From an uncultured bacterium (GTDB lineage: Bacteria; Bacillota; Clostridia; UBA1381): 64,000 nucleotides of DNA. The position numbers were made by a program, and so were the translations under genes. Below, one piece after another: positions 47,886-57,094 of this stretch. The stretch lies in assembly GCA_905215805.1 (NCBI GenBank), contig CAJMRL010000001.1, forward strand, positions 1 through 64,000, in the 5' to 3' direction. The number at the start of each line of letters is the position of its first letter. Position 1 is the stretch's first letter. Under the pieces are notes generated by a model. It ran no database searches, was not told where the DNA came from, and was given only the letters and a program-made list of their open reading frames with translations.

Positions 47886-50426
47886 TTACCAGATGCGTAC
47901 CCGATCTTCGGGTGCAACCCACATGCCGTCGCCTTCTTGGATATCAAAGGTTTCATAAAATTCGTCGCAGTTGACCACCACGCGGTTGACGCGCAGCTTT
48001 TCGGTGCTGTGTACATCTGCCTGCGCGGCATACTGACAGTATTCGCGGCTGGCAGTTGACGCCCAGGTGTTTGCCATGCTCTTATAGAGCGTTTCAAAGT
48101 CCGGGTCCTCAAGCCCCGCCACAATCTCCGTAATGCAGGCGGCCGCGCCCTGGTCTGCCACATTCTCACTTAAGGTCAGCTCCCCGTCCATCGGGATGCC
48201 GGGCACACCTTCCTCACCGTCATAAAAATCGATCATTTCCCGGCAAAGCTGCTGGAACGCCGCATAGTCCTCTTCCGTCCACCAGTCGGCGGCATTGCCG
48301 TTTTCATCAAACTTTGCGCCGTTGTTGTCAAAGGCGTGGGTGATCTCGTGGGCGATGACATAGCCGATACCGCCGAGGTTTTGCTCGTAAGAGGCGTTCA
48401 CATCGTACATCGGCGCCTGCAAAATGGCAGCCGGGAAGGTGATGTCGTTTTGCTGCGGGCTGTAGCAGGCGTTCACGGTGAAGGGATACATCAGCCACTG
48501 AGACTTATCCACCGGCTGACCTTGCAGCGCAATATTTTCTGCCTTCTGAGCCGCTGTAATCGCCAGCATATTGGTGAAATAGCTGCCGCCTTCCTCAGCA
48601 GATAATATCTCAGCATTGTCGATAGCGGACTCAAATTTATCCGGATACCCGATTTTAATTTTCATCGTGTCAAGCTTTTTGAGTGCGCGTTCCTTGGTCG
48701 TATCGCTCATCCAGTCAAGGTTTTGGATACGCGTCCTGTACACTTCAATAATGTCACGCACCATTTTTTCTACATCCTGCTTTGCCTGCTCAGAAAAATA
48801 CCGTTCGGCATACAGCTCGCCGATATAGTCAGGCATGGTGTTCTGAACTGTGAGCGCTGCACGTTCCTCCGGCGTATAGCTGCCGGACACACCCATAAAC
48901 TCCTGATTAAAGGTATTGCTTGCGTCTATGAATTCCTGATTGAACGCGCCGCCCCAGCCAAGCAGAACCGTCAGCTTTGCCCATGCTTTTAGGGTGTCCA
49001 CATTCTCATCTGTAAAATAATCCGCAAATGCTTCTGTCAGGCCCACATCAGCAACAATGATCTCATCCGCCGGCTGCAAACCGGAATCTGCAAATACCGC
49101 ATCCATATCCACATTCGGGAACATGTCACGGATCTCCTGCATGGTAAATACATTATAGATTTTGTCCACATTGCCGGAATCTTCCGTATTCATCATAGAT
49201 GCAGACAATTTCTTTTCCATCTCGAAACAAGCATTTGCCATTGTCTCGGCATCAGCCTCCGTTTCGCCGCCTAAAACGAATAGTGTCTTCATATACTTCA
49301 GATAGCTCTCTATCTGCTGCTCTGTTCCGTTCTGGTATGTATCTTTCGGCAGATTGATGGCAATCGGTGAAAAGACAAGCGTGTATTTTGTACTGTCCTT
49401 CATGTCGATCGTAAGCCCAAAGCCCATATATTGATAGATATACAATTCATCGACTAATTTGCTCTGGATTTCAATGAGATCATCTATGGTCTCGGCAGTA
49501 TCTATTAGCTCCAGATAGGGTGTGAGCGGTGCGACTCCGATCTCATTTCTCGAGTCCATATCGGCCACGTTTTTATAAAAATCGGCAATCTTCTGTTCTT
49601 TTGTACCCTTTTCATAGCTTCCGCTAATAATCTCCTGAATAATAGCGTCAACCGCTTCAGTGCTCTTGTCCTGCAGGTCATATAAGGAACCGCTGATGAC
49701 ACGCCCGGGCTGAATCTGCAAATTGTTGAGCGTATCCTTGTTCACAGTGGCATAAAAATCGTCCTTCAGATTGGTTCCAAAAAGTGAATACACGCGCTCA
49801 ATGAAAAGTTCCATCTGCCCGATCGTCACATTTTCGTCAGGTGAGAAGATACCCTCCGCCGTTCCTGCAACAATCCCTGCATCAAACACATCGGCAAGCT
49901 CTGTCTGGGCCCACTCCGGAATATCAGTAAAGTTTTCGGCCGGGATGGCAACTCGTGCGTTGTGTCCGGTCGGCTCAGGCAGCTCGCCGAATGCTCTCTT
50001 TAGCATCACCAGAGCCTCGGCACGGGTAACATTCCACTCCTCGTGAAGCTGCCCGTCCTCATAGCCTTTGATGATATCTGTTTTTTCTACTCCTGGATTA
50101 TAATCGTCTGCTGCCTGCAGAAGCATTGCAGCGACTTCTCCTCTTGTTGCGTCCTCATCCGCTGCCGCATCAGTGACTGTTGGTGTAGTACCATCCCACA
50201 GCTCAGCAGGTACAGAGCTGACACTTAACTGCTCTTCCTCGGAAAGACCGTTGTACCAATCAAGCCATTCCAGTGTTTCCTGCGACAGTTCGGAACGGTC
50301 AAATTCCTCACCTTGAAACTGTACGGTATTCTCACTTACAGTTGTATCTTCGCCTTGTGCAAATACTGCGGGTACATTTACAAGCATTAGTCCGCACAAT
50401 ATAAGCGAAATAATTCTTTTTTTCAT
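47886..50426 (-). CDS. M13 metallopeptidase with S-layer homology domains
   Basis: An 846-residue exported protein. It has a signal peptide (IISLILCGLMLVNVPAVFA) and two S-layer-homology repeats (about residues 90-220: ATRGEVAAMLLQAADDY, VTRAEALVMLKRAFGELPEP, DIPEWAQTELADVFDAGIVA). The M13/neprilysin domain follows. HEITHAFDNNGAKFD is the zinc motif HExxH at 693-697, and ELTLSENVADQGAAACITE gives the third ligand. It should cut peptides outside the cell while held to the wall by the SLH part. It follows an ABC exporter 38 bases away on the same strand. Confidence 0.92.
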   Translation of the reverse strand: MKKRIISLILCGLMLVNVPAVFAQGEDTTVSENTVQFQGEEFDRSELSQETLEWLDWYNGLSEEEQLSVSSVPAELWDGTTPTVTDAAADEDATRGEVAAMLLQAADDYNPGVEKTDIIKGYEDGQLHEEWNVTRAEALVMLKRAFGELPEPTGHNARVAIPAENFTDIPEWAQTELADVFDAGIVAGTAEGIFSPDENVTIGQMELFIERVYSLFGTNLKDDFYATVNKDTLNNLQIQPGRVISGSLYDLQDKSTEAVDAIIQEIISGSYEKGTKEQKIADFYKNVADMDSRNEIGVAPLTPYLELIDTAETIDDLIEIQSKLVDELYIYQYMGFGLTIDMKDSTKYTLVFSPIAINLPKDTYQNGTEQQIESYLKYMKTLFVLGGETEADAETMANACFEMEKKLSASMMNTEDSGNVDKIYNVFTMQEIRDMFPNVDMDAVFADSGLQPADEIIVADVGLTEAFADYFTDENVDTLKAWAKLTVLLGWGGAFNQEFIDASNTFNQEFMGVSGSYTPEERAALTVQNTMPDYIGELYAERYFSEQAKQDVEKMVRDIIEVYRTRIQNLDWMSDTTKERALKKLDTMKIKIGYPDKFESAIDNAEILSAEEGGSYFTNMLAITAAQKAENIALQGQPVDKSQWLMYPFTVNACYSPQQNDITFPAAILQAPMYDVNASYEQNLGGIGYVIAHEITHAFDNNGAKFDENGNAADWWTEEDYAAFQQLCREMIDFYDGEEGVPGIPMDGELTLSENVADQGAAACITEIVAGLEDPDFETLYKSMANTWASTASREYCQYAAQADVHSTEKLRVNRVVVNCDEFYETFDIQEGDGMWVAPEDRVRIW

Positions 50427-50464
50427 ACTTAATCTCTCCTTGTTAAATTCTTTTTATATAAAGT

Positions 50465-52039
50465 TTACTGTCTCAGCCGGAATGTCTTCGGAGCAAAACG
50501 GTAAACCAATATACATGCAATCATACAACACAGAATACAAAACACTATGGTAAGCGTTCCGAAAACGATTGTAGGCATTCTGACCTTTATCATATAATAG
50601 CAAACAACATATGTTGCGACCTTTACAACCTGGTACATCCCGTTTTTTATCTCCGTTGCGGCGTTGTATGGCTGCATCAAATAATATATCGTTAGGTAAT
50701 GTACCGAGAAAAACGCGCTCATGCACAAGATCGATATGATAATGACCGCATAATTGAGCGGATTATCGGTCCCTCCCGTTACAAACAGCAGGAGCGACAG
50801 TCCGGCGCCAATAACCAAAGCCGGAAGCGCGTTGATCTTCATGATCTCCCTTAAGCGGATCGCGAATAATTTTAAAATCATGCCCGGCTGCTTGTAAAAC
50901 GGGTAGGTCAAAAGGCTGTGGTCGCAGTTTACAAACAGCGCCTGCGTAAACCCTGTCCCGCGGTTTATAAGATACATAATAAACACAAAATACGGGAGCC
51001 AGTTTAATACCAGATGGTTTGTTGCCTCCTTGAATTCCGGGAACACATACGAGCCTGCAACGGCTGCCGCGGTCAATACAAGGCATACGTATGTGATCAT
51101 TTTTGACGCGTTCCAAAGGATGTCCTTATGCCTTTTGATAAACAGCTCGTTTAAGTATTCAAAGCCCTTGCGGCTGCTTGTAATACTCGTATCCGCTGAT
51201 ATATACTTTTCCGATTGTTTTCTCAGGGCTTGCGTCTTTTTATCGGCAAAGGGCTGCGTCTGCGCGAACAGATCGCGGAACACCGCCTTGTATTCATCGA
51301 ATCTCATGACCTTAACGGCGCCGATGATCCCGAGCGGGACAAAGACGACAAATAGCGCCGCGCTCACGATCTGCGGCACGGCTATATTTACAGCGGGAAG
51401 CCCGAAAGCAATCAGGAGCATAAGCGCCGCAAACGCCCACACAAATTTTCCGAGCTTGTTTTCGTTATATGCAAGCCCTCTTTTTTCGTAATCCCAAAGA
51501 GAAGTTGCAGCAACAAAAAGCTTTAGCCCCGCGATCGAAAAAGGCAGGATCATTCCGAGCCACAGCGGCAGCCCGAGCAGGCTCCGTGCAAGCAGCGTAA
51601 AGGGCAGGAAGCCTATGATGACCTTTAAAATCGCATAGCCGTAGTTTACCAGAACATACTCTTTTGCGTCCATGCGCATGAGGAACACCGCATAATATTT
51701 TTCCTTGGTTGGGTTAAACAAATTGGTATTCAAAAACGCCCCGATCACGGTCAGGAACAGCAGTATATGCAGAAACAATCCGCCTTTATCGGAATACCCA
51801 TCATATCCGTATGCGGCAATCGCGTAGATGCACATCAGGTAAACAAACTTCCCCAAAAACGCCGACAGCAGTTCCCATAGCCCCGACAGGATATTTGCAA
51901 ATATTTTCAACCCCCTTGCGCCGTACAACGCCGATGGCAGGATCATTTTGATAATCAGCATCTGCTTTAAGGCATATAAAATACTGTTCACGCGGTATGT
52001 ATTTTTAAGCGCAAAGGAGATTTTCAGTGTCTTATTCAT
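50465..52039 (-). CDS. ABC exporter permease, about twelve helices
   Basis: A 524-residue membrane protein from the ATG at 52039, six bases after GGGAGGA; the ATG at 52045 touches that site. Many hydrophobic segments are seen, for example GYDGYSDKGGLFLHILLFLT, FLPFTLLARSLLGLPLWLGM and LVIGAGLSLLLFVTGG. It resembles the large single permeases of EcsB-like or bacteriocin-type exporters. It overlaps the ATPase gene by eight bases (52032-52039). Together with the downstream SLH peptidase it may form an export-and-processing unit. Confidence 0.82.
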   Translation of the reverse strand: MNKTLKISFALKNTYRVNSILYALKQMLIIKMILPSALYGARGLKIFANILSGLWELLSAFLGKFVYLMCIYAIAAYGYDGYSDKGGLFLHILLFLTVIGAFLNTNLFNPTKEKYYAVFLMRMDAKEYVLVNYGYAILKVIIGFLPFTLLARSLLGLPLWLGMILPFSIAGLKLFVAATSLWDYEKRGLAYNENKLGKFVWAFAALMLLIAFGLPAVNIAVPQIVSAALFVVFVPLGIIGAVKVMRFDEYKAVFRDLFAQTQPFADKKTQALRKQSEKYISADTSITSSRKGFEYLNELFIKRHKDILWNASKMITYVCLVLTAAAVAGSYVFPEFKEATNHLVLNWLPYFVFIMYLINRGTGFTQALFVNCDHSLLTYPFYKQPGMILKLFAIRLREIMKINALPALVIGAGLSLLLFVTGGTDNPLNYAVIIISILCMSAFFSVHYLTIYYLMQPYNAATEIKNGMYQVVKVATYVVCYYMIKVRMPTIVFGTLTIVFCILCCMIACILVYRFAPKTFRLRQ

Positions 52040-52751
52040 TCCCATCCTCCCGCAGCGCTTCTATGATTTTATCCTTGAAGTCTTTATTATCAAGGTTTGC
52101 TTTTTCCACAATCTCCAGTTCCCCGTGGCTTAAAAGCACGATGTCATCACAAAGGTCAAGCGCAAGATCAAGGATGTGCGTGGAAAAAATAATGATACAT
52201 TCATTCTTCAAAGTACGCAGCAGCTGTTTCATTTCTTCCGCGACCACCACGTCAAGAGACGTGAGCGGTTCGTCCAAAAGCAGGATATTGGGTTTTGCTA
52301 TGATATTTACAAGCATCTGCATTTTGTTTTTCATACCATGAGAATAATCCTTTAACAGCTTATCACGATCCTCCTGCGCGATGCTCATATAATCAAAATA
52401 TTCATCAATAGACTTTTTGTCAGAAATGGACTTTTCGTTAATGTCTATAAAGAATTTCAAGAACTCCCGTCCCGTCAAAAATTCCGGTACGGTAGGGGTA
52501 GAGAGGACGTAGCCGATATCGTCGGCCTTGACCTCGCGCCGCCGTCCGTTTTCTTCAATATAGAAATTGCCGCTGTCAGCTTTCAAGTCGCGGTTTAAAC
52601 AGTTAAAAAGCGTTGTCTTACCTGCACCGTTTCGTCCCAAAAGTCCATAAATTTCCCCTTTTTCAAAAGTAAAATCAATATCCCTTAAAACTTCTTTTCT
52701 TTCAAAACTTTTTGATAAGTGTTCGATTGTAAATTTTATATTCTCGGCCAT
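52032..52751 (-). CDS. ABC transporter ATP-binding protein
   Basis: A 239-residue ATPase: Walker A GRNGAGKTT, Q-loop GYVLSTPTVPEFLTGREFL, signature DYSHGMKNKMQM, Walker B LLLDEPLTSLD and H-loop STHILD. The signature YSHGM in place of LSGGQ is typical of the ABC-2/EcsA exporter group. It is the first gene of an operon with the permease and, 38 bases later, the SLH-M13 peptidase. Upstream, GTAAT-AG-ATTAC lies near 52769-52780 and may be an operator, although no firm promoter is seen. Confidence 0.92.
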   Translation of the reverse strand: MAENIKFTIEHLSKSFERKEVLRDIDFTFEKGEIYGLLGRNGAGKTTLFNCLNRDLKADSGNFYIEENGRRREVKADDIGYVLSTPTVPEFLTGREFLKFFIDINEKSISDKKSIDEYFDYMSIAQEDRDKLLKDYSHGMKNKMQMLVNIIAKPNILLLDEPLTSLDVVVAEEMKQLLRTLKNECIIIFSTHILDLALDLCDDIVLLSHGELEIVEKANLDNKDFKDKIIEALREDGNE

Positions 52752-52911
52752 TTATTAAATCTCCTCAGCGTAATAGATTACAGCGTTTCATGATTTTCCC
52801 TCAGCAGACGTATCCGCACCCTGTTTCATTATTTTTCTCCATTACTATCATTTCATTATGTACACAGTTAATTCTGCTGTGACACATTCTTCCGCTTATT
52901 GCTTATCATGC

Positions 52912-53871
52912 TTACTTTAATTTTTTTAGTATTCGATGGTAAGCCGGATCTTTTTCTCCTGCATGCGTAACAGCCTTAAGCATACCGTCTTTTATAAACT
53001 GCTCGATTCTAATTGCAACCAGGCTATCGCTTATACCCAGGGAATACTTGCCCAATACTTTTCCGATCACTCTTGCTTCCATAAACTCATCCTCTTCGGC
53101 ATCCAGTTCCTGAAGGATAAAAGAGTCATAGAATGATTCCGGCACACTTACAAGACTTCGGTTGACTACAGCGCGTAATGGTGCGTTCTCCTTTTTTAGC
53201 TGTTGCCATCGTAAAGATAATCCATGCATGTAATCAGCCGGGAGCTTTTGTCCAAGAAGGGCTAAGTGTCCCCACTGGTGCGGGGCTACTTCACCCCAGC
53301 CGGAGTACGTAACCACTGTATTATCAGGCATCACATGGAACTCAGGGAGCCTCACACAAGTAATATCCAAATGCTCAAAGCCGATGTGTTTAAGCTGTTC
53401 TATCATCCAGCAAAGACCACAGGCATCATCCGGTACATTACTTGTCCAAACGCGGATGGATTCTCCGTTTTCGACGCGTGAAAGCAGTTCTTCAAAACTC
53501 TTTTGTGCAGTTGTGAACATATCCTGGGATGCTCGCATTACTTCGTCCGGATAGATACTTACAAGCATTTGAAGCGCAGTTAACCTCTGCTTTCCGATTC
53601 CGTCCTCCGTAATGTCACCGGTGCTAAGCGCCAAGGGGAAACAGAGGATATCTTTGCGTTCGATATTCAGCGGAATCGCCTTTTCCCAGTTGAGACGTTC
53701 CCTTTCTTCTGACTCGCTAATCATTTTTTGAATATCTTTCTGATCGGACGCCTGATCATCGCTGTTTTTACCAACAATAATTGCAGAGCTGACGCCGCCA
53801 ACATAATTTCCTTTTCCTGAAGCAACCTTGAGACAACCAGCAGCGCTGTCGCTGAATATAACTTCTAACAT
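52912..53871 (-). CDS. DUF1835/DUF3658 protein
   Basis: A 319-residue soluble protein. The N-terminal part MLEVIFSDSAAGCLKVASGK through FPLALSTGDITEDG is DUF1835-like; the C-terminal part (LRAVVNRSLVSVPESFYDSF, IGKVLGKYSLGISDSLVAIR, IEQFIKDGMLKAV) is DUF3658-like. Such proteins are common in Firmicutes and their role is unknown. It begins a leftward group together with DUF6054, nucleotidyltransferase and NTF2-like genes upstream on the same strand, 13 bases after DUF6054. These genes are likely one operon. Confidence 0.82.
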   Translation of the reverse strand: MLEVIFSDSAAGCLKVASGKGNYVGGVSSAIIVGKNSDDQASDQKDIQKMISESEERERLNWEKAIPLNIERKDILCFPLALSTGDITEDGIGKQRLTALQMLVSIYPDEVMRASQDMFTTAQKSFEELLSRVENGESIRVWTSNVPDDACGLCWMIEQLKHIGFEHLDITCVRLPEFHVMPDNTVVTYSGWGEVAPHQWGHLALLGQKLPADYMHGLSLRWQQLKKENAPLRAVVNRSLVSVPESFYDSFILQELDAEEDEFMEARVIGKVLGKYSLGISDSLVAIRIEQFIKDGMLKAVTHAGEKDPAYHRILKKLK

Positions 53872-53884
53872 AATATAAAGCCTC

Positions 53885-54211
53885 CTACAGCAGTTCTCTT
53901 AGTTTATCAAGAAAAGCTTCCTCTCCAAATGTGTTGAGTTTAAAAAGCACCGCTTGGCTCCCGCCTGCCGTAATTGCCGAAAGATGGATAGAGTCGGTAT
54001 CACCTTGAAACAACGTTACATTAAGGCTCACGCGGTTGGAGCCGGACCAGCTGTAACGCTCAAAAATACGGACACTGCACCGCGCGCTGCCGCTTTGAAA
54101 ATCACTGGAATCTTCCAAAGTCGCGGACATGCTTCCGTTTAATATTCCATCTTCTATTTTCCTAAGGATTTGATCAAAATCCCCATGAATTGTTTGTTCT
54201 AATTTAGCCAT
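53885..54211 (-). CDS. DUF6054 family protein
   Basis: A 108-residue protein from the ATG at 54211, after GAGGTG. MAKLEQTIHGDFDQILRKIE, DFQSGSARCSVRIFERYSWS and a glycine-bearing strand DSIHLSAITAGGSQAVLFKL fit the DUF6054 family as I know it, small alpha-beta proteins with unknown function. It lies between the nucleotidyltransferase gene (start overlaps by a base or so) and the DUF1835 gene in a leftward operon. Confidence 0.72.
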   Translation of the reverse strand: MAKLEQTIHGDFDQILRKIEDGILNGSMSATLEDSSDFQSGSARCSVRIFERYSWSGSNRVSLNVTLFQGDTDSIHLSAITAGGSQAVLFKLNTFGEEAFLDKLRELL

Positions 54212-54212
54212 A

Positions 54213-54881
54213 CTACACCTCACAAATCCATTCAGACGCCCAGCCGAGCAACAATTCGGAATAGCGGTTTAATTCATCAGCAGAAAGCGTTGCCTTTTCC
54301 TTTAATTCCATACCGGCTTTTAATACGAGCAGATCTTTACCCTGCAGCAGACCAAGAAGATCTATCTTTTGCTTTTCATATCGACCGGTTTTGAAAAAAG
54401 CAATTGCCTGCAGGGTAAAGGTAGATGCTTTAAAGATTCCTTTTAAAATATCCGCACTTTTCTCATGCACCAGATTGTGTGCGCACATATGATACACATT
54501 GCAGGCGCCGATCCTGATGGCACGGCGGATATCTACCTCTGCGATCCTGTCCCGTAGTTCATCCAAAGATCCCAGTATGGGAGTTGTGTCATAATAAAAC
54601 TGGAACAAGTCCGACGGCTCCCATGCAAGTAACTCTTTTTTACCAGAAACAAACCCGCATACTTTATTCCGGTTTGGGAGGGCATCGAGCATTTTGCTGT
54701 AGCTATCCAGATCTTTTGCAGACACCGAATCTAAAATCAGTACCGCATCAATATCGCTGCTGTTTGTCGCCTCGCCGCGCCCATAGCTTCCCTGAAGTCC
54801 AATAAACCATATCCGTCCTCCAAACAGCTCCTGTGCCGCAGCAGTGTATTGTTTCATCCATTCGTCAATTACAAAGCTCAT
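54213..54881 (-). CDS. Nucleotidyltransferase-domain protein
   Basis: A 222-residue protein from the ATG at 54881, preceded by AAGGAGAAG; the longer frame from 54962 overlaps the NTF2-like gene. GLQGSYGRGEATNSSDIDAV is the polymerase-beta nucleotidyltransferase motif (GS..D-x-D). The helical C-terminal part resembles aminoglycoside adenylyltransferase tails and MNT-type antitoxins. Adenylylation of a small molecule or a protein is likely; the target is unknown. There is no HEPN gene beside it, which argues against a MNT/HEPN toxin-antitoxin pair. Confidence 0.82.
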   Translation of the reverse strand: MSFVIDEWMKQYTAAAQELFGGRIWFIGLQGSYGRGEATNSSDIDAVLILDSVSAKDLDSYSKMLDALPNRNKVCGFVSGKKELLAWEPSDLFQFYYDTTPILGSLDELRDRIAEVDIRRAIRIGACNVYHMCAHNLVHEKSADILKGIFKASTFTLQAIAFFKTGRYEKQKIDLLGLLQGKDLLVLKAGMELKEKATLSADELNRYSELLLGWASEWICEV

Positions 54882-54891
54882 TTTCTTCTCC

Positions 54892-55311
54892 TTAAAACCA
54901 TAACGGAGATTCTCCCGAAAATTCCGGAGCATCTCCGTTTCTGTACGGATCATAACGATCACAATTACATCCGAATTCCTTGAGATATTCTATTTTGTTC
55001 TCTTTGGACCAGTGAATAAGCGAGATTCCGTCAAACGCTTCGGTTTTACCGTCATTCATCTTATTTTCAAAATACCATTCCACAACCGTTTGATCCCCGG
55101 CGTGTATCATCTGTTTGATATCCCATATAAGAACGGTTCCGCGCCCATTCCATTCGCAAAACCAGTGTTTTATTTCTTTTATGCCTGCATACTCCGGTCC
55201 CCAGCTTTCAATATATACGGCATCGTCCGAAAACAGCTCTTCCATACCGAGATCCCTTTTTTGCAGCCACATATCAAACCACAGCCTGATTTTCTGTTCC
55301 CTGATATTCAT
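54892..55311 (-). CDS. NTF2-like protein
   Basis: A 139-residue protein from the ATG at 55311, after GAGGAAAAAT; four codons further upstream overlap that site. LWFDMWLQKRDLGMEELFSD, YIESWGPEYAGIKEIKHWFC and VVEWYFENKMNDGKTEAFDG follow the NTF2/SnoaL fold. Ligand unknown. It is the first gene of the leftward group ending with the DUF1835 gene. The palindrome at 55347-55368 lies in its promoter region. It is not closely similar to the NTF2-like protein at 970-1329. Confidence 0.78.
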   Translation of the reverse strand: MNIREQKIRLWFDMWLQKRDLGMEELFSDDAVYIESWGPEYAGIKEIKHWFCEWNGRGTVLIWDIKQMIHAGDQTVVEWYFENKMNDGKTEAFDGISLIHWSKENKIEYLKEFGCNCDRYDPYRNGDAPEFSGESPLWF

Positions 55312-55346
55312 ATTTTTCCTCAACTTTTTTCCTCGATTTGCTCCAT

Positions 55347-55368
55347 AACCTGTCTCTCGGAACAGGTT
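55347..55368. promoter_or_regulatory. Inverted repeat before the NTF2-like gene
   Basis: AACCTGT (55347-55353) and ACAGGTT (55362-55368) around 8 bases, 36 bases before the gene start on the minus strand, placed as an operator would be. Confidence 0.5.
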
Positions 55369-55484
55369 GTCTCAGTTGTAATTACTGTACACATTATATA
55401 ACACTTAAATTATATCATATTCCGGCGCATTTTTCAAGCCCCGGATGCGTTGGCTCTCAAGGCTTTCCGCGCATAATCCGGCGT

Positions 55485-56483
55485 TCAGGGATTACAGTTT
55501 TTACAGGGTGAATAGCCTTGGGATATAATATCCTCTCTGTCCCCTGTATATTCCTTTTTATTCTTATCTTTCATACTGTCAACAGAGTGGCAGGTTGGGA
55601 TATGAAATTTCTTTGTGTTGGTATTTAGTATATACGTCCGTGTTTCAGACAAGGTGTCTCTCGCTGCTTGAGACGGTTCCTCTGTTTCCTCTTGTTTTGC
55701 AGCTGCGGACTCGGAAAATCGGCTTTCGCCCGTTGCATAATCTATCAAAATACCGGGCTGCACGTTGTACACAAATACGTTATAGCTTATTCCCGCCCCG
55801 TTATCTTCAACAGACAGCGCTTCCATCAGAACGCCGTCGGCAACCAGGTTATCACCTTTAAAAACAGGCGTGACGCGGTATAATACGCGGTTTCCGGTTT
55901 CATCTATATAATCGGCCACCATGTTTTCAAACGGGAGCATTCCTTCCGTATTCATATATCTTGTTCCTGTTATAAGGTTTCTTATGTTTGCGTTCTCTGC
56001 TGTCAGCTGGTATCCGATCAAATGACATCTGTTATAAAGATACTTTCCATCAACAATATCATATTTTACCGTATGCCAACCGGTTGGTTTTACCTGTCCG
56101 ATGCTGCCGCGTTCTTCGGTGGGCATAAGCGCAGGACTGATACAGGCAAACGCTGCGCCGCATCTTCCCAAATCATCCAATTCACTGTAAGACTCAAATG
56201 GTTCCGAACTCATGTCAGCATCCGTGAAATACGGGATATTATTATTGACCGGCGTATATGCCTGCCCACTGTATTCCGGGACAGATTCGGACGGGACAGC
56301 TGATACTGTACCGGCAGGTGACGGCGATGGGTCAACTATGCTGACCGGCGCTGCCGTCTCTGCATAAGGTTTTGCAGTATTCGGCAGATCTGTCAAATCA
56401 TCGTTCACAGCAGATGAACAGCCGTTCAAAAGCAGCGATAAGGCTAACAGCAGCGGTGCAAACACATTCAAATATTTTTTCAT
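55485..56483 (-). CDS. DNA/RNA non-specific endonuclease lipoprotein
   Basis: A 332-residue protein with a lipoprotein signal (LLLALSLLLNGCSS, lipid cysteine 22) and a serine/proline-rich linker. The beta-beta-alpha-metal nuclease domain contains KYLYNRCHLIGYQLTAENAN, IRNLITGTRYMNTEGMLPFE and NRVLYRVTPVFKGDNLVADG. NRCHLIGYQL replaces the classical DRGH, as usual in Firmicute members. A C-terminal Ada-like metal site (FHIPTCHSVDSMK, YSPCKNCNP) follows. It would degrade DNA outside the cell, for nutrition or in competition. Its start overlaps the 136-aa gene by four bases, so the two are co-translated. Confidence 0.88.
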   Translation of the reverse strand: MKKYLNVFAPLLLALSLLLNGCSSAVNDDLTDLPNTAKPYAETAAPVSIVDPSPSPAGTVSAVPSESVPEYSGQAYTPVNNNIPYFTDADMSSEPFESYSELDDLGRCGAAFACISPALMPTEERGSIGQVKPTGWHTVKYDIVDGKYLYNRCHLIGYQLTAENANIRNLITGTRYMNTEGMLPFENMVADYIDETGNRVLYRVTPVFKGDNLVADGVLMEALSVEDNGAGISYNVFVYNVQPGILIDYATGESRFSESAAAKQEETEEPSQAARDTLSETRTYILNTNTKKFHIPTCHSVDSMKDKNKKEYTGDREDIISQGYSPCKNCNP

Positions 56484-56890
56484 CGTTTTCTATATACTCC
56501 CTTCGTTATCTTCTCATGCGAAAAACCATGCAGCTCAATTTCTTCAAAGAGTTCCCATTCATCCGGCAGTAAAGAAATATCAAGCTTCAGATCGGATGGA
56601 TATGCCCGGTTCCAGTTGTAAACGATTAGTTCCGATATCTTGCTCCGGTATGGTGCAAGCGCTGTATTTTCAATAAAGCAGCAGTCCTCGCCGCCGGCAG
56701 CCGCAAGCGGTGCGTTAGAAACAATGATATTCCCATACCGTGGGAACAGTTCCTTTGAATAAGGGCAGATATACAGCCGCCGGTCTGATATATGGCGTAT
56801 TACATCCTCAACAACGGTTCGGTCACGGCTTTGACGGCGGTGGTTAAACATCATTCCGCCGTCTTTGTCAATACAAATAAAAACTTTCAT
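56480..56890 (-). CDS. 136-residue protein coupled to the nuclease
   Basis: A 136-residue protein starting MKVFICIDKDGGMMFNHRRQ and containing SRDRTVVEDVIRHISDRRLY, PYSKELFPRYGNIIVSNAPL and ELIVYNWNRAYPSDLKLDIS. It is cytoplasmic (no signal peptide), predicted alpha-beta, with no catalytic motif I can name. Its last bases overlap the nuclease start (ATGA), a spacing typical of protein pairs that work together. It could protect the cell from the nuclease before export or help its folding. I recall similar gene pairs in other Clostridia. Confidence 0.72.
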   Translation of the reverse strand: MKVFICIDKDGGMMFNHRRQSRDRTVVEDVIRHISDRRLYICPYSKELFPRYGNIIVSNAPLAAAGGEDCCFIENTALAPYRSKISELIVYNWNRAYPSDLKLDISLLPDEWELFEEIELHGFSHEKITKGVYRKR

Positions 56891-56964
56891 ATGTCACCTC
56901 TCTGATATACAAAATTCCCACAGTATACCCGGTCTCATTATGGGAAAACTAAATTAGTTTGCCT

Positions 56965-57063
56965 GTAGATACATAGTGTAAGGATTTAATATCTACTTTA
57001 GTAATTATTATACCAATAAAGTTAGTATAATTCAATATAGTAGTTTAAAAATATCTACTGTAG
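56965..57063 (+). promoter_or_regulatory. Repeated sites before the XRE gene
   Basis: ATATCTACT(T/G)TAG occurs at 56989-57001 and 57051-57063, each followed or preceded by a (A/G)GGATTTA box; the reverse form GTAGATA is at 56965-56971. TTAGTATAATTC near 57022-57033 may hold the -10. These sites probably bind the XRE regulator encoded next. Confidence 0.55.
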
Positions 57064-57094
57064 GGATTTATTCTTCAGATTGGAGGTGATTGTT

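Noticed and set aside
54213..54881. Nucleotidyltransferase as part of a MNT/HEPN toxin-antitoxin pair
   Set aside because: No HEPN gene is adjacent; neighbours are DUF6054 and an NTF2-like gene.
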